NCBI GenBank assembly: GCA_938011245.1
Contig: CALLUJ010000028.1
Location: 1-46,690, forward strand
Direction of reading: 5' to 3'
Source of the DNA: an uncultured Aquimarina sp.
GTDB lineage: Bacteria > Bacteroidota > Bacteroidia > Flavobacteriales > Flavobacteriaceae
DNA length: 46,690 nucleotides
Part shown: one piece after another, positions 1-7,732 of the stretch
How the letters are laid out: every line of letters begins with the position of its first letter
Numbering within the stretch: the first letter of the stretch is position 1
The notes under the pieces: generated by a model
Database searches by the model: none
The model's input: the letters and a program-made list of their open reading frames with translations, nothing else
Told to the model about the DNA's origin: nothing
Translations under genes and position numbers: made by a program

Positions 1-1
1 A

Positions 2-130
2 TTTGAAAATATTGAACTCTTAAAAAATTGGTTACATCAAATGGTTTGTGAGATGGATACTAATTTGATTAAATCTATTGTAAGCAATCATCATTATATC
101 GATTTATTCAATAAAATCATATTACAATAG
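2..130 (+). CDS. C-terminal tail of an unidentified protein (5' end outside window)
   Basis: An open frame runs from the window edge to a TAG at 128-130 and gives 42 residues ending in HYIDLFNKIILQ. It is rich in Leu, Ile and Asn and looks helical. I do not recognise the family. It is open from the first full codon, so it is probably the end of a longer gene. No clear terminator follows before the next gene at 227. Confidence 0.45.
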   Translation, partial: FENIELLKNWLHQMVCEMDTNLIKSIVSNHHYIDLFNKIILQ

Positions 131-226
131 AAATGGTATTATTACTCTATAGAATGTAATTTTTTTTTAAAAAACCCGACCACTTAGGGATAAATTATTA
201 CAAATAAAAAAATCAACACAAAAATC

Positions 227-997
227 ATGAAAAAATTAACACTCGCTTTCTTTTTATTATCCAGTTTAATAAGCAAATCCCAAATTTTAAGGTCCAACAC
301 AATAATAACTTCGGACATATCCATTGAAACTCTTATTAATATTGACGACAATATTGCTGAATTTACGTTTTCTGGTCCAGAAAACAGGTATTACGCCATA
401 GGCTTTGATGCTACTCAGATGTCTGATAATCCGTATATTTTTATTACACAAGATAATGATATCCAAGAGCGTACTTTAGGAAATCGTTCTGCTGGCACTT
501 TACTTACACCTAGTACAACTATTATATCTGATGAAATAACATCTGGCGAACGAATAATTAAATTTTCTAGACCTTTAACAGGGCCTAATACTAATTATTT
601 TGATTTTTCTACAATAACAGATGGATCGTCTATTAATATTATATGGTCTTTGGGAGATACTTTTAATTTAGTTTACCATGGCGGTAGCACTCGCGGAACC
701 AGTTCCATTACATTTAACGCCGACCCTTCTTTGAGCATAGATGATATTACAACAAGAACTGATGCTAGTAATGTTATCCTATACCCCATTCCTATGAAGG
801 ATGTTCTTAATATTACTAATGTTAAGAAAATTAAAACTATTGACATCTATAACTTAACATATCAAAAAATTAAAAGCTTCTCTAAAGAGCAAATTACAAA
901 CGCAATAAACCTTTCTGATTTACCTCCAAGCACTTATTTTATAAAAGTAATAGGGAATGACGGGTTCAATACTACTTCCACTGTAATTAAAGAATAA
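227..997 (+). CDS. Secreted DOMON-like domain protein with T9SS type A sorting domain
   Basis: The 256-residue protein has a signal peptide (residues 1-19, ending near SKSQ), a beta-rich middle domain (about 25-165) and a C-terminal type A T9SS sorting domain (about 180-256, LYPIP start, YFIKV near the end). It should therefore be exported by Sec and then secreted or surface-anchored by T9SS. The middle domain resembles DOMON domains: YYAIGF followed by a Met (M65), a RPL segment, INIIW, and YHGGSTRG with H151. In heme-binding DOMON proteins a Met and a His at such positions ligate heme, so heme or sugar binding is possible but inferred. The ATG start at 227 gives a proper signal peptide. It stands alone and is followed by a bidirectional terminator. 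Confidence 0.8.
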   Translation: MKKLTLAFFLLSSLISKSQILRSNTIITSDISIETLINIDDNIAEFTFSGPENRYYAIGFDATQMSDNPYIFITQDNDIQERTLGNRSAGTLLTPSTTIISDEITSGERIIKFSRPLTGPNTNYFDFSTITDGSSINIIWSLGDTFNLVYHGGSTRGTSSITFNADPSLSIDDITTRTDASNVILYPIPMKDVLNITNVKKIKTIDIYNLTYQKIKSFSKEQITNAINLSDLPPSTYFIKVIGNDGFNTTSTVIKE

Positions 998-1020
998 ACT
1001 TAGTTTAGTACAGCACAAAA

Positions 1021-1053
1021 AAAGCCTTTGATTTCAATAGTATCAAAGGCTTT
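1021..1053. terminator. Bidirectional intrinsic terminator
   Basis: A perfect 12-bp stem (AAAGCCTTTGAT at 1021-1032, ATCAAAGGCTTT at 1042-1053) has a 9-nt loop. It is flanked by an A-run on the left and a T-rich run on the right, so it can work for both convergent genes (997 end and 1086 end). Confidence 0.85.
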
Positions 1054-1085
1054 CTTTATTCTTCTTTTATTATCCTATAAGGTTT

Positions 1086-2102
1086 TTATTCTAATCCGTC
1101 TATTGTAATTATTTGACATTTTTCTACCCCTCTCGGACAATTATTTGTTTCTACAAACGCACAAACTTCAAAAGTTCCATTGGTTTCAAATTCATAGTTT
1201 ATTATTCGTTGCGAAGTTTCAAAGTTTCCTTTTACTACATTAATTCCATTTATTGTCCAAGAATACACAGCAGAACGATCGCTTTCTTCTATTTCGGTCG
1301 CTTCAAATTCATAAGTCACTACATTCAAATTTTCAGTTTCTATAATTTCTGAAGTAAAATTTAAATCATTGCAAGCAAAGTTTTCTTCTTCTTCATTTAC
1401 GGATTCAATTCCTTCGATTACAATAGATTGGCATTTCTCTACTCCTCTTGGACAATTATCTGTTTCTGTAAATACACATACCTCAAAGGTACCATTGGTT
1501 TCAAATTCGTAATTTATTGTTCTTTGCGAAGTTTCTAAACTTCCTTTTGCTACACTAATTCCATTTATTGTCCAAGAATACACAGCAGAACGATCGCTTT
1601 CTTCTATTTCGGCCGCTTCAAATTCATAAGTCACTACATTCAAATTTTCAGTTTCTATAATTTCTGAAGTAAAATTTAAATCATTACAAGCAAAGTTTTC
1701 TTCTTCTTCATTTACGGATTCAATTCCTTCGATTACAATAGATTGACATTTTTCTACTCCTCTTGGACAATTATCTGTTTCTGTAAATACACATACCTCA
1801 AAGGTACCATTGGTTTCAAACTCAAAATTTATTGTTCTTTGTGGGTTTTCAAAATTCCCTGTTGCTACATCACGCCCGTTTACCGTCCAAGAATATACAG
1901 CAGAACGATCGTCTTCTATTATTTCCGTTGCTTCAAATTCATAAGTCACTACATTCAAATTTTCAGTTTCTATAATTTCTGAAGTAAAATTTAAAGTTTC
2001 GCAAATTGCCACCTCATTTGTGTCTTCGTTTTCATCACAAGAAAACAGCAATAAGGATAAAAATGTTACTAAAATAGTTTTAGGGTTTTTAATTAAATTC
2101 AT
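1086..2102 (-). CDS. Lipoprotein with three tandem PKD-like repeats
   Basis: The 338-residue protein has a lipoprotein signal peptide with lipobox LLFSC (lipidated C22). The acidic stretch after the Cys (DENEDTNE) may act as a surface-export signal, as in other Bacteroidota lipoproteins. The rest is three repeats of about 105 residues beginning at C34, C139 and C244. Each has the pattern FTSEIIETENLNVVTYEFEA, YSWT(I/V)NG, FETNGTFEVC and NCPRGVEKCQ. The YSWTING and TFEVC patterns recall PKD or related beta-sandwich domains. Each repeat has four Cys at matching positions (C34, C104, C112, C119 in the first), so disulfides are likely. The copies are almost identical, so the duplication is recent or kept uniform by recombination. 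Function is unknown; a surface adhesin or binding role is inference. Confidence 0.75.
   Translation of the reverse strand: MNLIKNPKTILVTFLSLLLFSCDENEDTNEVAICETLNFTSEIIETENLNVVTYEFEATEIIEDDRSAVYSWTVNGRDVATGNFENPQRTINFEFETNGTFEVCVFTETDNCPRGVEKCQSIVIEGIESVNEEEENFACNDLNFTSEIIETENLNVVTYEFEAAEIEESDRSAVYSWTINGISVAKGSLETSQRTINYEFETNGTFEVCVFTETDNCPRGVEKCQSIVIEGIESVNEEEENFACNDLNFTSEIIETENLNVVTYEFEATEIEESDRSAVYSWTINGINVVKGNFETSQRIINYEFETNGTFEVCAFVETNNCPRGVEKCQIITIDGLE
1089..2003 (-). repeat. Three tandem 315-bp coding repeats
   Basis: The repeats lie at about 2003-1689, 1688-1374 and 1373-1089 within the lipoprotein gene. The period is 315 bp (for example, the same segment starts at 1397 and again at 1712). 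Copies 2 and 3 are nearly identical in DNA over long stretches; copy 1 is more diverged in its middle. The array keeps the reading frame (105 codons per unit). Confidence 0.9.
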
Positions 2103-2251
2103 GTTATATTTTTTTAAGTTTATATCTTTTAAACGCCTTTAAAAGAAAACACCCTACCCTCTTTTTTTATTTTCAAATTAAATTGTTAGAAATCCGCATT
2201 TATTATTCTGAGTTGAATCTAAGAATCTAATTTAACCGTATTCTAATTTTC

Positions 2252-3646
2252 TTAAGTGTGTTTTATATTTAATGTATTATCTCTTTTAAATATATCCCTA
2301 ACTGAAACCTTTTTTGGTGGCTCTTTAGTTTCACAAAACTCAATACCGACTACTCCATCGTCTTCAATTTTCAATAACTTTACTTTGTGTAAAGTATTTA
2401 TTAAACCTGGATTCCATAAAGCTTTTACCTTTACATAGTTTTCTGTAAATCCATGAATATACCCTTCCTTATTTTCTGATTCAAATAATACACTGCGCTC
2501 GGTTCCTATTTGCGATTCATAAAACGCATATCGTTTTTTTACAGAAAGCCCTCGTAACATTTTACTACGTTTTATCCTAACAGATTTGTTTACTGGGTTT
2601 TTCATTAAAGTTGCTTCTGTATTTTCTCTTTCCGAATAGGTAAATACATGTAAATACGAAATTGGTAGCTCGTTTAAAAAGTTATATGTTTCTAAAAATA
2701 ATTCTTCCGTTTCTCCTGGAAAACCCACAATTACATCTACTCCAATACAAGCATGCGGAATTGTTTGTTTTATTTTATGAACTCTATCTACATATAGGTT
2801 TGTAAGGTAACGTCGCTTCATTAATTTTAACAACTCATCCGAACCAGACTGTAAAGGAATATGAAAGTGAGGTACAAAACAATTGGATTGAGCCACAAAA
2901 TTTATTGTTTCTATTTTTAACAAATTAGGCTCAATAGAAGAGATACGTAATCGTTCAATACCTTTTACTTTATCTAAAGCCTGAACTAATTCAAAAAAAG
3001 TATGTTTATGTTTTTTATTTCCAAACTCTCCTTTTCCATAATCACCTATATTTACCCCTGTAAGTACAATTTCTTTAATTCCTTTTTCTGAAATTTCTTT
3101 GGCATTTTTTAACACATTACTAAGAGTATCACTTCTAGATATTCCTCTTGCTAAAGGAATAGTACAATAGGTACATTTATAATCGCAACCATCTTGAACT
3201 TTTAAAAATGCACGAGTACGGTCGCCAACAGCATAAGAACCTACGTAAAAGTCTGCTTCTTCAATTTCACAAGAATAAATATTTCCTTGTTCATTCTTAG
3301 TTAAATCGTCTATATAATTAGTAATATTAAACTTTTCGGTTGCTCCTAAAACCAAATCCACACCATCTACAGCAGCTAATTCTTTTGGTTTTAGTTGAGC
3401 ATAACAGCCTACGGCTGCTACAAAAGCTTGGTTGTTCGTTTTTAAAGCTTGTTTAACAATCGTTTTAAAACGTTTATCTGCATTTTCGGTTACCGAACAG
3501 GTGTTTATTACATATAAATCTGCTGGTTCAGAAAAATCGACACGTTCAAAACCTTCTTTGGAGACATTACGTGCTATAGTTGAAGTTTCTGAAAAATTTA
3601 ATTTACATCCAAGTGTGTAAAAAGCAACTTTTTTTGAAATAGCCAT
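2252..3646 (-). CDS. mtaB: tRNA threonylcarbamoyladenosine methylthiotransferase MtaB
   Basis: This radical-SAM methylthiotransferase adds a methylthio group to t6A37 of tRNAs reading ANN codons, giving ms2t6A. The 464 residues show the usual order: an N-terminal UPF0004 domain with cluster ligands C14, C50 and C81, a radical-SAM core with CDYKCTYC (C154, C158, C161), and a C-terminal TRAM-like region. The N-terminal TLGCKLNFSE matches the MtaB branch (GCKxN) rather than MiaB or RimO. The ATG start at 3646 opens directly on this motif. It is a single gene with a TANNTTTG box about 60 bp upstream, divergent from the peptide-binding protein gene. Confidence 0.93.
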   Translation of the reverse strand: MAISKKVAFYTLGCKLNFSETSTIARNVSKEGFERVDFSEPADLYVINTCSVTENADKRFKTIVKQALKTNNQAFVAAVGCYAQLKPKELAAVDGVDLVLGATEKFNITNYIDDLTKNEQGNIYSCEIEEADFYVGSYAVGDRTRAFLKVQDGCDYKCTYCTIPLARGISRSDTLSNVLKNAKEISEKGIKEIVLTGVNIGDYGKGEFGNKKHKHTFFELVQALDKVKGIERLRISSIEPNLLKIETINFVAQSNCFVPHFHIPLQSGSDELLKLMKRRYLTNLYVDRVHKIKQTIPHACIGVDVIVGFPGETEELFLETYNFLNELPISYLHVFTYSERENTEATLMKNPVNKSVRIKRSKMLRGLSVKKRYAFYESQIGTERSVLFESENKEGYIHGFTENYVKVKALWNPGLINTLHKVKLLKIEDDGVVGIEFCETKEPPKKVSVRDIFKRDNTLNIKHT

Positions 3647-3708
3647 AGGTGAATTTGCTAAGGGAACTTGTATATTTACGTCTAAAGTATTTCCTTAATA
3701 AGAAAATA

Positions 3709-3716
3709 CAAAGGTA
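3709..3716 (-). promoter_or_regulatory. Promoter -7 box for mtaB
   Basis: The minus strand reads TACCTTTG, an exact match to the Bacteroidota -7 box TANNTTTG. Transcription would start near 3703, giving a leader of about 57 nt for mtaB. The -33 element is weak. Confidence 0.55.
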
Positions 3717-3739
3717 CCAACAAAAATCTGTATTTAAAA

Positions 3740-5356
3740 TTGAAGTTATCGTATTACTACATTTTGCTTTTTTTATTACAATTATTAACAAACTGTTGTA
3801 ATTCTTTTAATTCAAAAAATAGAGAGCTTCAAGTTTTTAGATATAATGAAAGTGATAATATTAGTTCTCTTGACCCTGCTTTTGCTAGAAATTTAGAAAA
3901 CGTAGGAGCTTGCAACCAACTATATACTGGATTGGTACAGCTAGACAATCAACTTAATGTACTTCCTGATATTGCTTCGCGGTGGGTAATATCTAAGGAC
4001 ATGAAGCAATATAATTTTTATTTACGAAAAGATGTTTTTTTTCACAAGAACGAGTGCTTTTCAAATACAAAAAAGACAAGAAATGTAGTTGCGCAAGATT
4101 TTACTTATAGCTTTAACAGGCTTATAGATCCTAAAGTAGCTTCTTCTGGGAGCTGGGTAATGGATTATGTTAAAAATTACAAAGCCTTAAACGACACCAC
4201 TTTAGTAATAAACCTTAAGAAACCTTTTCCTGCTTTTTTAAGTTTATTAAGCACCAAATATTGTTCTGTTGTCCCTAAAGAAGCTTTATCTTTTTATGGT
4301 ACAGATTTTAGAAAAAAACCTGTAGGAACGGGGCCTTTTCAATTTAAGGCTTGGGAAGAAAACACAAAACTTGTATTTAGAAAGAACCCTTTATTCTACG
4401 AAAAAGACAGCCTCGGGATAAGGTTACCTTATTTAGAGGCTATAGCAATAACGTTTCTTCCTGACAAGCAAGCAGAGTTTCTCCAATTTATACAAGGAAA
4501 TTTAGATATATTAAGAAGTATAGATAATTCGTATAAAGATGAATTATTAACCCCTAAGGGAAACTTAAACCCTAATTATGCTAACAATGTTGTCCTTCGT
4601 AAAACACCTTCTCTTAATTCTGAATACATTGGATTCTTTTTAGGGAATGATAATAACCCTTTAAAAAACAAAAATCTACGAAAAGCTATTAATTATGGCT
4701 TCGATCGTAAGGCAATGATTACCTATTTAAGAAATAACATTGGTATTCCTGCTGAAAACGGATTTATCCCTAAAGAAATCCCTGGACACAATGGACAGAA
4801 TGGATTTACATATCAACCTTTACTAGCAAAGCAATATTATAAAACTTATTTAAAAGAAAGTAACAATTCTAAACTAAATCTTACTTTAGGAACTAATGCG
4901 GATTATATCCATATATGTGAATATATCCAAAGAGAATTACAAAAGATAGGTATTCCTATTAAAGTTGAGTTAATGACTGCTAGCAGTCTCCGAGCAAAGA
5001 AAAAGGCCGGACAACTTTCTTTATTTAGATCTAGTTGGATTGCCGATTATCCCGACGCTGAAAATTTTATGATTCCTTTTATTAAAGAAAAGTTTGCCCC
5101 TAATGGTCCCAATTATACCCATTTCAAGAATCCCACTTTTGAAAAACTTTATCGAAAGAGTTTTACTATACCTGATATTAATGAACGTAAATTTATTTAT
5201 GAAAAGTTAGATTCTATATTAATTGAAGAGGCTCCTATAATTCCCTTATATTATGATGAAGTTATTTTTTTTGACAAAAAAAATGTAGTAGGTATCCCTA
5301 ATAATGCGCAAAGCTTTTTGTATTTAAAGACTGCTAAAAAACTTAAAGAAGAGTAA
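3740..5356 (+). CDS. Peptide ABC transporter substrate-binding lipoprotein (SBP family 5)
   Basis: The 538-residue protein belongs to the OppA/DppA-type solute-binding family, which captures oligopeptides outside the inner membrane. It begins with a lipoprotein signal (LLTNC, C19). Family features follow: SSLDPAFARNLENVGACNQLYTGL, DFTYSFNRL, GTGPFQFKAWE, NKNLRKAINYGFDRKAMI, and SWIADYPDAENFM near the C-terminus. The start is TTG at 3740. An in-frame stop at 3683 and no in-frame ATG before the signal peptide leave TTG as the best choice. No permease or ATPase genes are adjacent, so it is an orphan binding protein here. Its 3' end overlaps the convergent YciO-family gene by 14 bp. Confidence 0.88.
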   Translation: MKLSYYYILLFLLQLLTNCCNSFNSKNRELQVFRYNESDNISSLDPAFARNLENVGACNQLYTGLVQLDNQLNVLPDIASRWVISKDMKQYNFYLRKDVFFHKNECFSNTKKTRNVVAQDFTYSFNRLIDPKVASSGSWVMDYVKNYKALNDTTLVINLKKPFPAFLSLLSTKYCSVVPKEALSFYGTDFRKKPVGTGPFQFKAWEENTKLVFRKNPLFYEKDSLGIRLPYLEAIAITFLPDKQAEFLQFIQGNLDILRSIDNSYKDELLTPKGNLNPNYANNVVLRKTPSLNSEYIGFFLGNDNNPLKNKNLRKAINYGFDRKAMITYLRNNIGIPAENGFIPKEIPGHNGQNGFTYQPLLAKQYYKTYLKESNNSKLNLTLGTNADYIHICEYIQRELQKIGIPIKVELMTASSLRAKKKAGQLSLFRSSWIADYPDAENFMIPFIKEKFAPNGPNYTHFKNPTFEKLYRKSFTIPDINERKFIYEKLDSILIEEAPIIPLYYDEVIFFDKKNVVGIPNNAQSFLYLKTAKKLKEE

Positions 5357-5963
5357 TATCTCCTTTACCCTCTCTTATTATCTCTACTTCATCTCCCGAT
5401 AAATTTACCACCGTAGAAGGAACATTACCTCCGTATCCTCCATCAATAACTATATCGACTAATTTTTTCCATTTCTCAAAAATTAATTCTGGATCTGTAG
5501 TATATTCTAAAATTTCATCTTCATCTCTAATAGATGTAGAAACTATAGGATTACCTAAGGCTTCGACTAAATCGTGACAAATTCTGTTATTTGGCACTCT
5601 AATTCCAACAGTTTTTTTATTCTTAAACACTTTAGGAAGTGTATTGTTTCCTGGTAAAATAAACGTAAAAGCTCCCGGAAGGCAACGTTTTAACATTTTA
5701 AAGGTAGAAGAATGTATTTGCCTTACATAATCGGAAAGATTACTTAAATCTTTGCAAATAAACGACCAATTTGCCTTTTCAATCTTTATTCCTTTTAGCT
5801 TTGCTATTCGGTTTAAAGCTTTAGTACTTGTTATGTCACAACCTAATCCATAAACAGTGTCTGTAGGATATATTATTACCCCTCCAGATTTTAGAGTTTT
5901 AATAACTTCTTCTATTTGCTTTGGATTAGGGTTTTCTTCATATAATTTAATCATCTTAGCCAT
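5343..5963 (-). CDS. Sua5/YciO/YrdC family protein (YciO-like L-threonylcarbamoyladenylate synthase)
   Basis: The 206-residue single-domain protein is from the family that makes threonylcarbamoyl-AMP for t6A37 in tRNA. Family motifs are visible: GGVIIYPTDTVYGLGCDI near the N-terminus, GAFTFILPG, KTVGIRVPN, STSIRDEDE, and PSTVVNLSGDEVEIIREGKGD at the end. The central part (WSFICKDLSNLSDYV) is closer to E. coli YciO than to TsaC, so activity in t6A synthesis is likely but not certain. Two in-frame ATGs (5963 and 5954) compete. A TATCTTTA box at 5968-5975 sits so close that the mRNA would be nearly leaderless, or start at the second ATG. Its 3' end overlaps the convergent binding-protein gene. 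Confidence 0.85.
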   Translation of the reverse strand: MAKMIKLYEENPNPKQIEEVIKTLKSGGVIIYPTDTVYGLGCDITSTKALNRIAKLKGIKIEKANWSFICKDLSNLSDYVRQIHSSTFKMLKRCLPGAFTFILPGNNTLPKVFKNKKTVGIRVPNNRICHDLVEALGNPIVSTSIRDEDEILEYTTDPELIFEKWKKLVDIVIDGGYGGNVPSTVVNLSGDEVEIIREGKGDITLL

Positions 5964-6178
5964 CTTATAAAGATACTTGTTTTTAACATAAATAAATTCT
6001 ACAGTAAAACAATCATTTTTACTTATAGTACGTAAGAATTTCCTACAAAAAGAAAACTGTACTTATATAAAACGTTTACACAACAAATAGTTTAAACCAC
6101 TAAACTTTTTCCTACAATAAAAAGTAATATTAAAAGTTATATTTATAACACATAAATTAATTTAAAAAATCAATTCAA

Positions 6179-7042
6179 ATGAAAAAAGTATCGCTCATAT
6201 CCTTGATATTCTCAGGACTAATTATTATTTCATGCGTATCCAAAAAGAAATTTGTTGCTTTACAACAAAATCATGAAGAAACTCAAAGTTTACTTTCTAA
6301 AAGTGAATTTGAGAGAAATGAATTAGAAAATAAGTTTGCTAGAATTGAAAAGCGTGTAGCTTCATATAACAGGAAGATTATGTCTCTTTCTGACACTAAC
6401 GAAAATTTAGAAAAAGAAAATAACGCTAAGTTAGAGGTTGTTAACAACTCTATTCTTATGTCTAATGATAATAGAGAACAATTAAATCAAACCTTAGCAA
6501 AAATAGACCCTAGTAAATTAGCTAACGCTAAAACACTTAAAGATTCCATAAATTTAGCATTAGATCATAATCTTCAAAGTTCTTTTAACACTGTTGATAA
6601 TGAGCTAAGTGGTTCCGACGATATTGATGTAACTATGAATGGTACTGTTGTTATGATTACAGTATCTGATAAGCTTTTATTTAATTCTGGAAGTTACCGC
6701 GTTAATACTAAAGCATATTCTTTATTAAGTAAGTTATCTAATGTTATTAAATCCGAGCCTAGCATGGAAGTAATGGTCGAAGGACATACTGATTCTAGAA
6801 CTATACAAACTGTAGATATCAAAGATAATTGGGACTTAAGTGTAAAAAGAGCGACTTCTATTGTTCGTTTGTTGCAAAAAAAGTACGATGTAAATCCTCA
6901 ACAACTTATTGCTTCTGGTAGAAGTAGTTTTATCCCTGTAGCAGACAATTCTACTAAGGAAAATAGAGCAAAAAACAGAAGAACTAGAATTGTTATTTTA
7001 CCAAATATTGACAAATTTTTCTCTCTTATGGCCTCCAAGTAA
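6179..7042 (+). CDS. OmpA-family peptidoglycan-associated lipoprotein
   Basis: The 287-residue outer-membrane lipoprotein has a signal peptide with lipobox IISC (C19). A long coiled-coil region (about residues 28-90, many Glu, Lys and Asn) is followed by a C-terminal OmpA/Pal domain (about 150-280). Key peptidoglycan-binding features are present: MVEGHTDSR, the NWDLSVKRA helix, LIASGRSSFIPVADN, and NRAKNRRTRIVI. It should tether the outer membrane to peptidoglycan. The ATG start at 6179 gives the lipoprotein signal. A TATATTTA element at 6138-6145 is a possible -7 box. It stands alone and ends with a strong terminator. Confidence 0.92.
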   Translation: MKKVSLISLIFSGLIIISCVSKKKFVALQQNHEETQSLLSKSEFERNELENKFARIEKRVASYNRKIMSLSDTNENLEKENNAKLEVVNNSILMSNDNREQLNQTLAKIDPSKLANAKTLKDSINLALDHNLQSSFNTVDNELSGSDDIDVTMNGTVVMITVSDKLLFNSGSYRVNTKAYSLLSKLSNVIKSEPSMEVMVEGHTDSRTIQTVDIKDNWDLSVKRATSIVRLLQKKYDVNPQQLIASGRSSFIPVADNSTKENRAKNRRTRIVILPNIDKFFSLMASK

Positions 7043-7071
7043 ACCATAAATTAAATCTTACTTTAATAAAA

Positions 7072-7102
7072 AATAGGCTGTCTAAATTTTAGACAGCCTA
7101 TT
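7072..7102 (+). terminator. Intrinsic terminator after the OmpA-family gene
   Basis: The arms AATAGGCTGTCTAAA and TTTAGACAGCCTATT make a near-perfect 15-bp hairpin, followed by TTTATT. It lies 30 nt past the stop codon and can also work on the opposite strand. Confidence 0.88.
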
Positions 7103-7732
7103 TTTATTAAGTCTTGAAATTCCTCCCATGGATTTAAAATTCTCTTACTCCTATTTTTTTAATAAACCAATATGCAGTAATAGTAATCCTTTTTAAAATT
7201 AAATCCCAGTAACATTCGTATTGTAATTACATAGAATTCATCTTTTCAAAATGTACTTTAATATCTCCTACCTCTAATCAATTAAGTGTATATATCCTTC
7301 TAAAACCCTATAGAACACTTTACTCCATTATCTAAACTTTATATGTTTTATTTAAAAACTAATTAAATACTTGTTTACTTGGATTCAATTTTCTACTTAA
7401 CAACTGTTACATTATTACCTATACCATTATCGCATCCTTATTCAAAATTTTCTTTTTCTTTCTTAAAATTTTATAATCGTTTTAAATATCCCATACACAA
7501 ACAAGTGTATGAGGTATTTATTTATTCGAATTTTAAAACCTTTCTCCTAACTTCCTTAAGCTTTCAAACTTTCCTTTTATATATTATTGGTTCTTTAGAT
7601 ATAATAAAGAGGTTCGATATAAGGCATATTTATAAATTTCATATAAATAAGTAACATCTAATTATAGAAGCTTTTCACTTATTTATAAGTTTGTCAAAAA
7701 ATAAAGAAAGACTCTATCTATCGTTAAACATT
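7103..7732. other. Non-coding gap without a convincing gene
   Basis: About 630 bp between the OmpA terminator and the convergent T9SS gene. A 91-codon frame at 7379-7654 needs a TTG start, has no family resemblance and looks like AT-rich noise. A short hairpin (CATACAC at 7492-7498, GTGTATG at 7505-7511) is present. No clear terminator for the minus-strand gene ending at 7733 was found. Confidence 0.6.

Noticed and set aside
1113..1982. Two 79-codon frames on the plus strand with similar products
   Set aside because: They are antisense to repeats 3 and 1 of the lipoprotein gene; their similarity only reflects the repeated DNA.
7492..7511. Short hairpin in the 7103-7732 gap
   Set aside because: A 7-bp AT-rich stem without T-run or context; expected by chance in such DNA.
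7379..7654. 91-codon open frame on the plus strand
   Set aside because: TTG start, no recognisable domain, composition like AT-rich non-coding DNA, and no promoter box; treated as chance.
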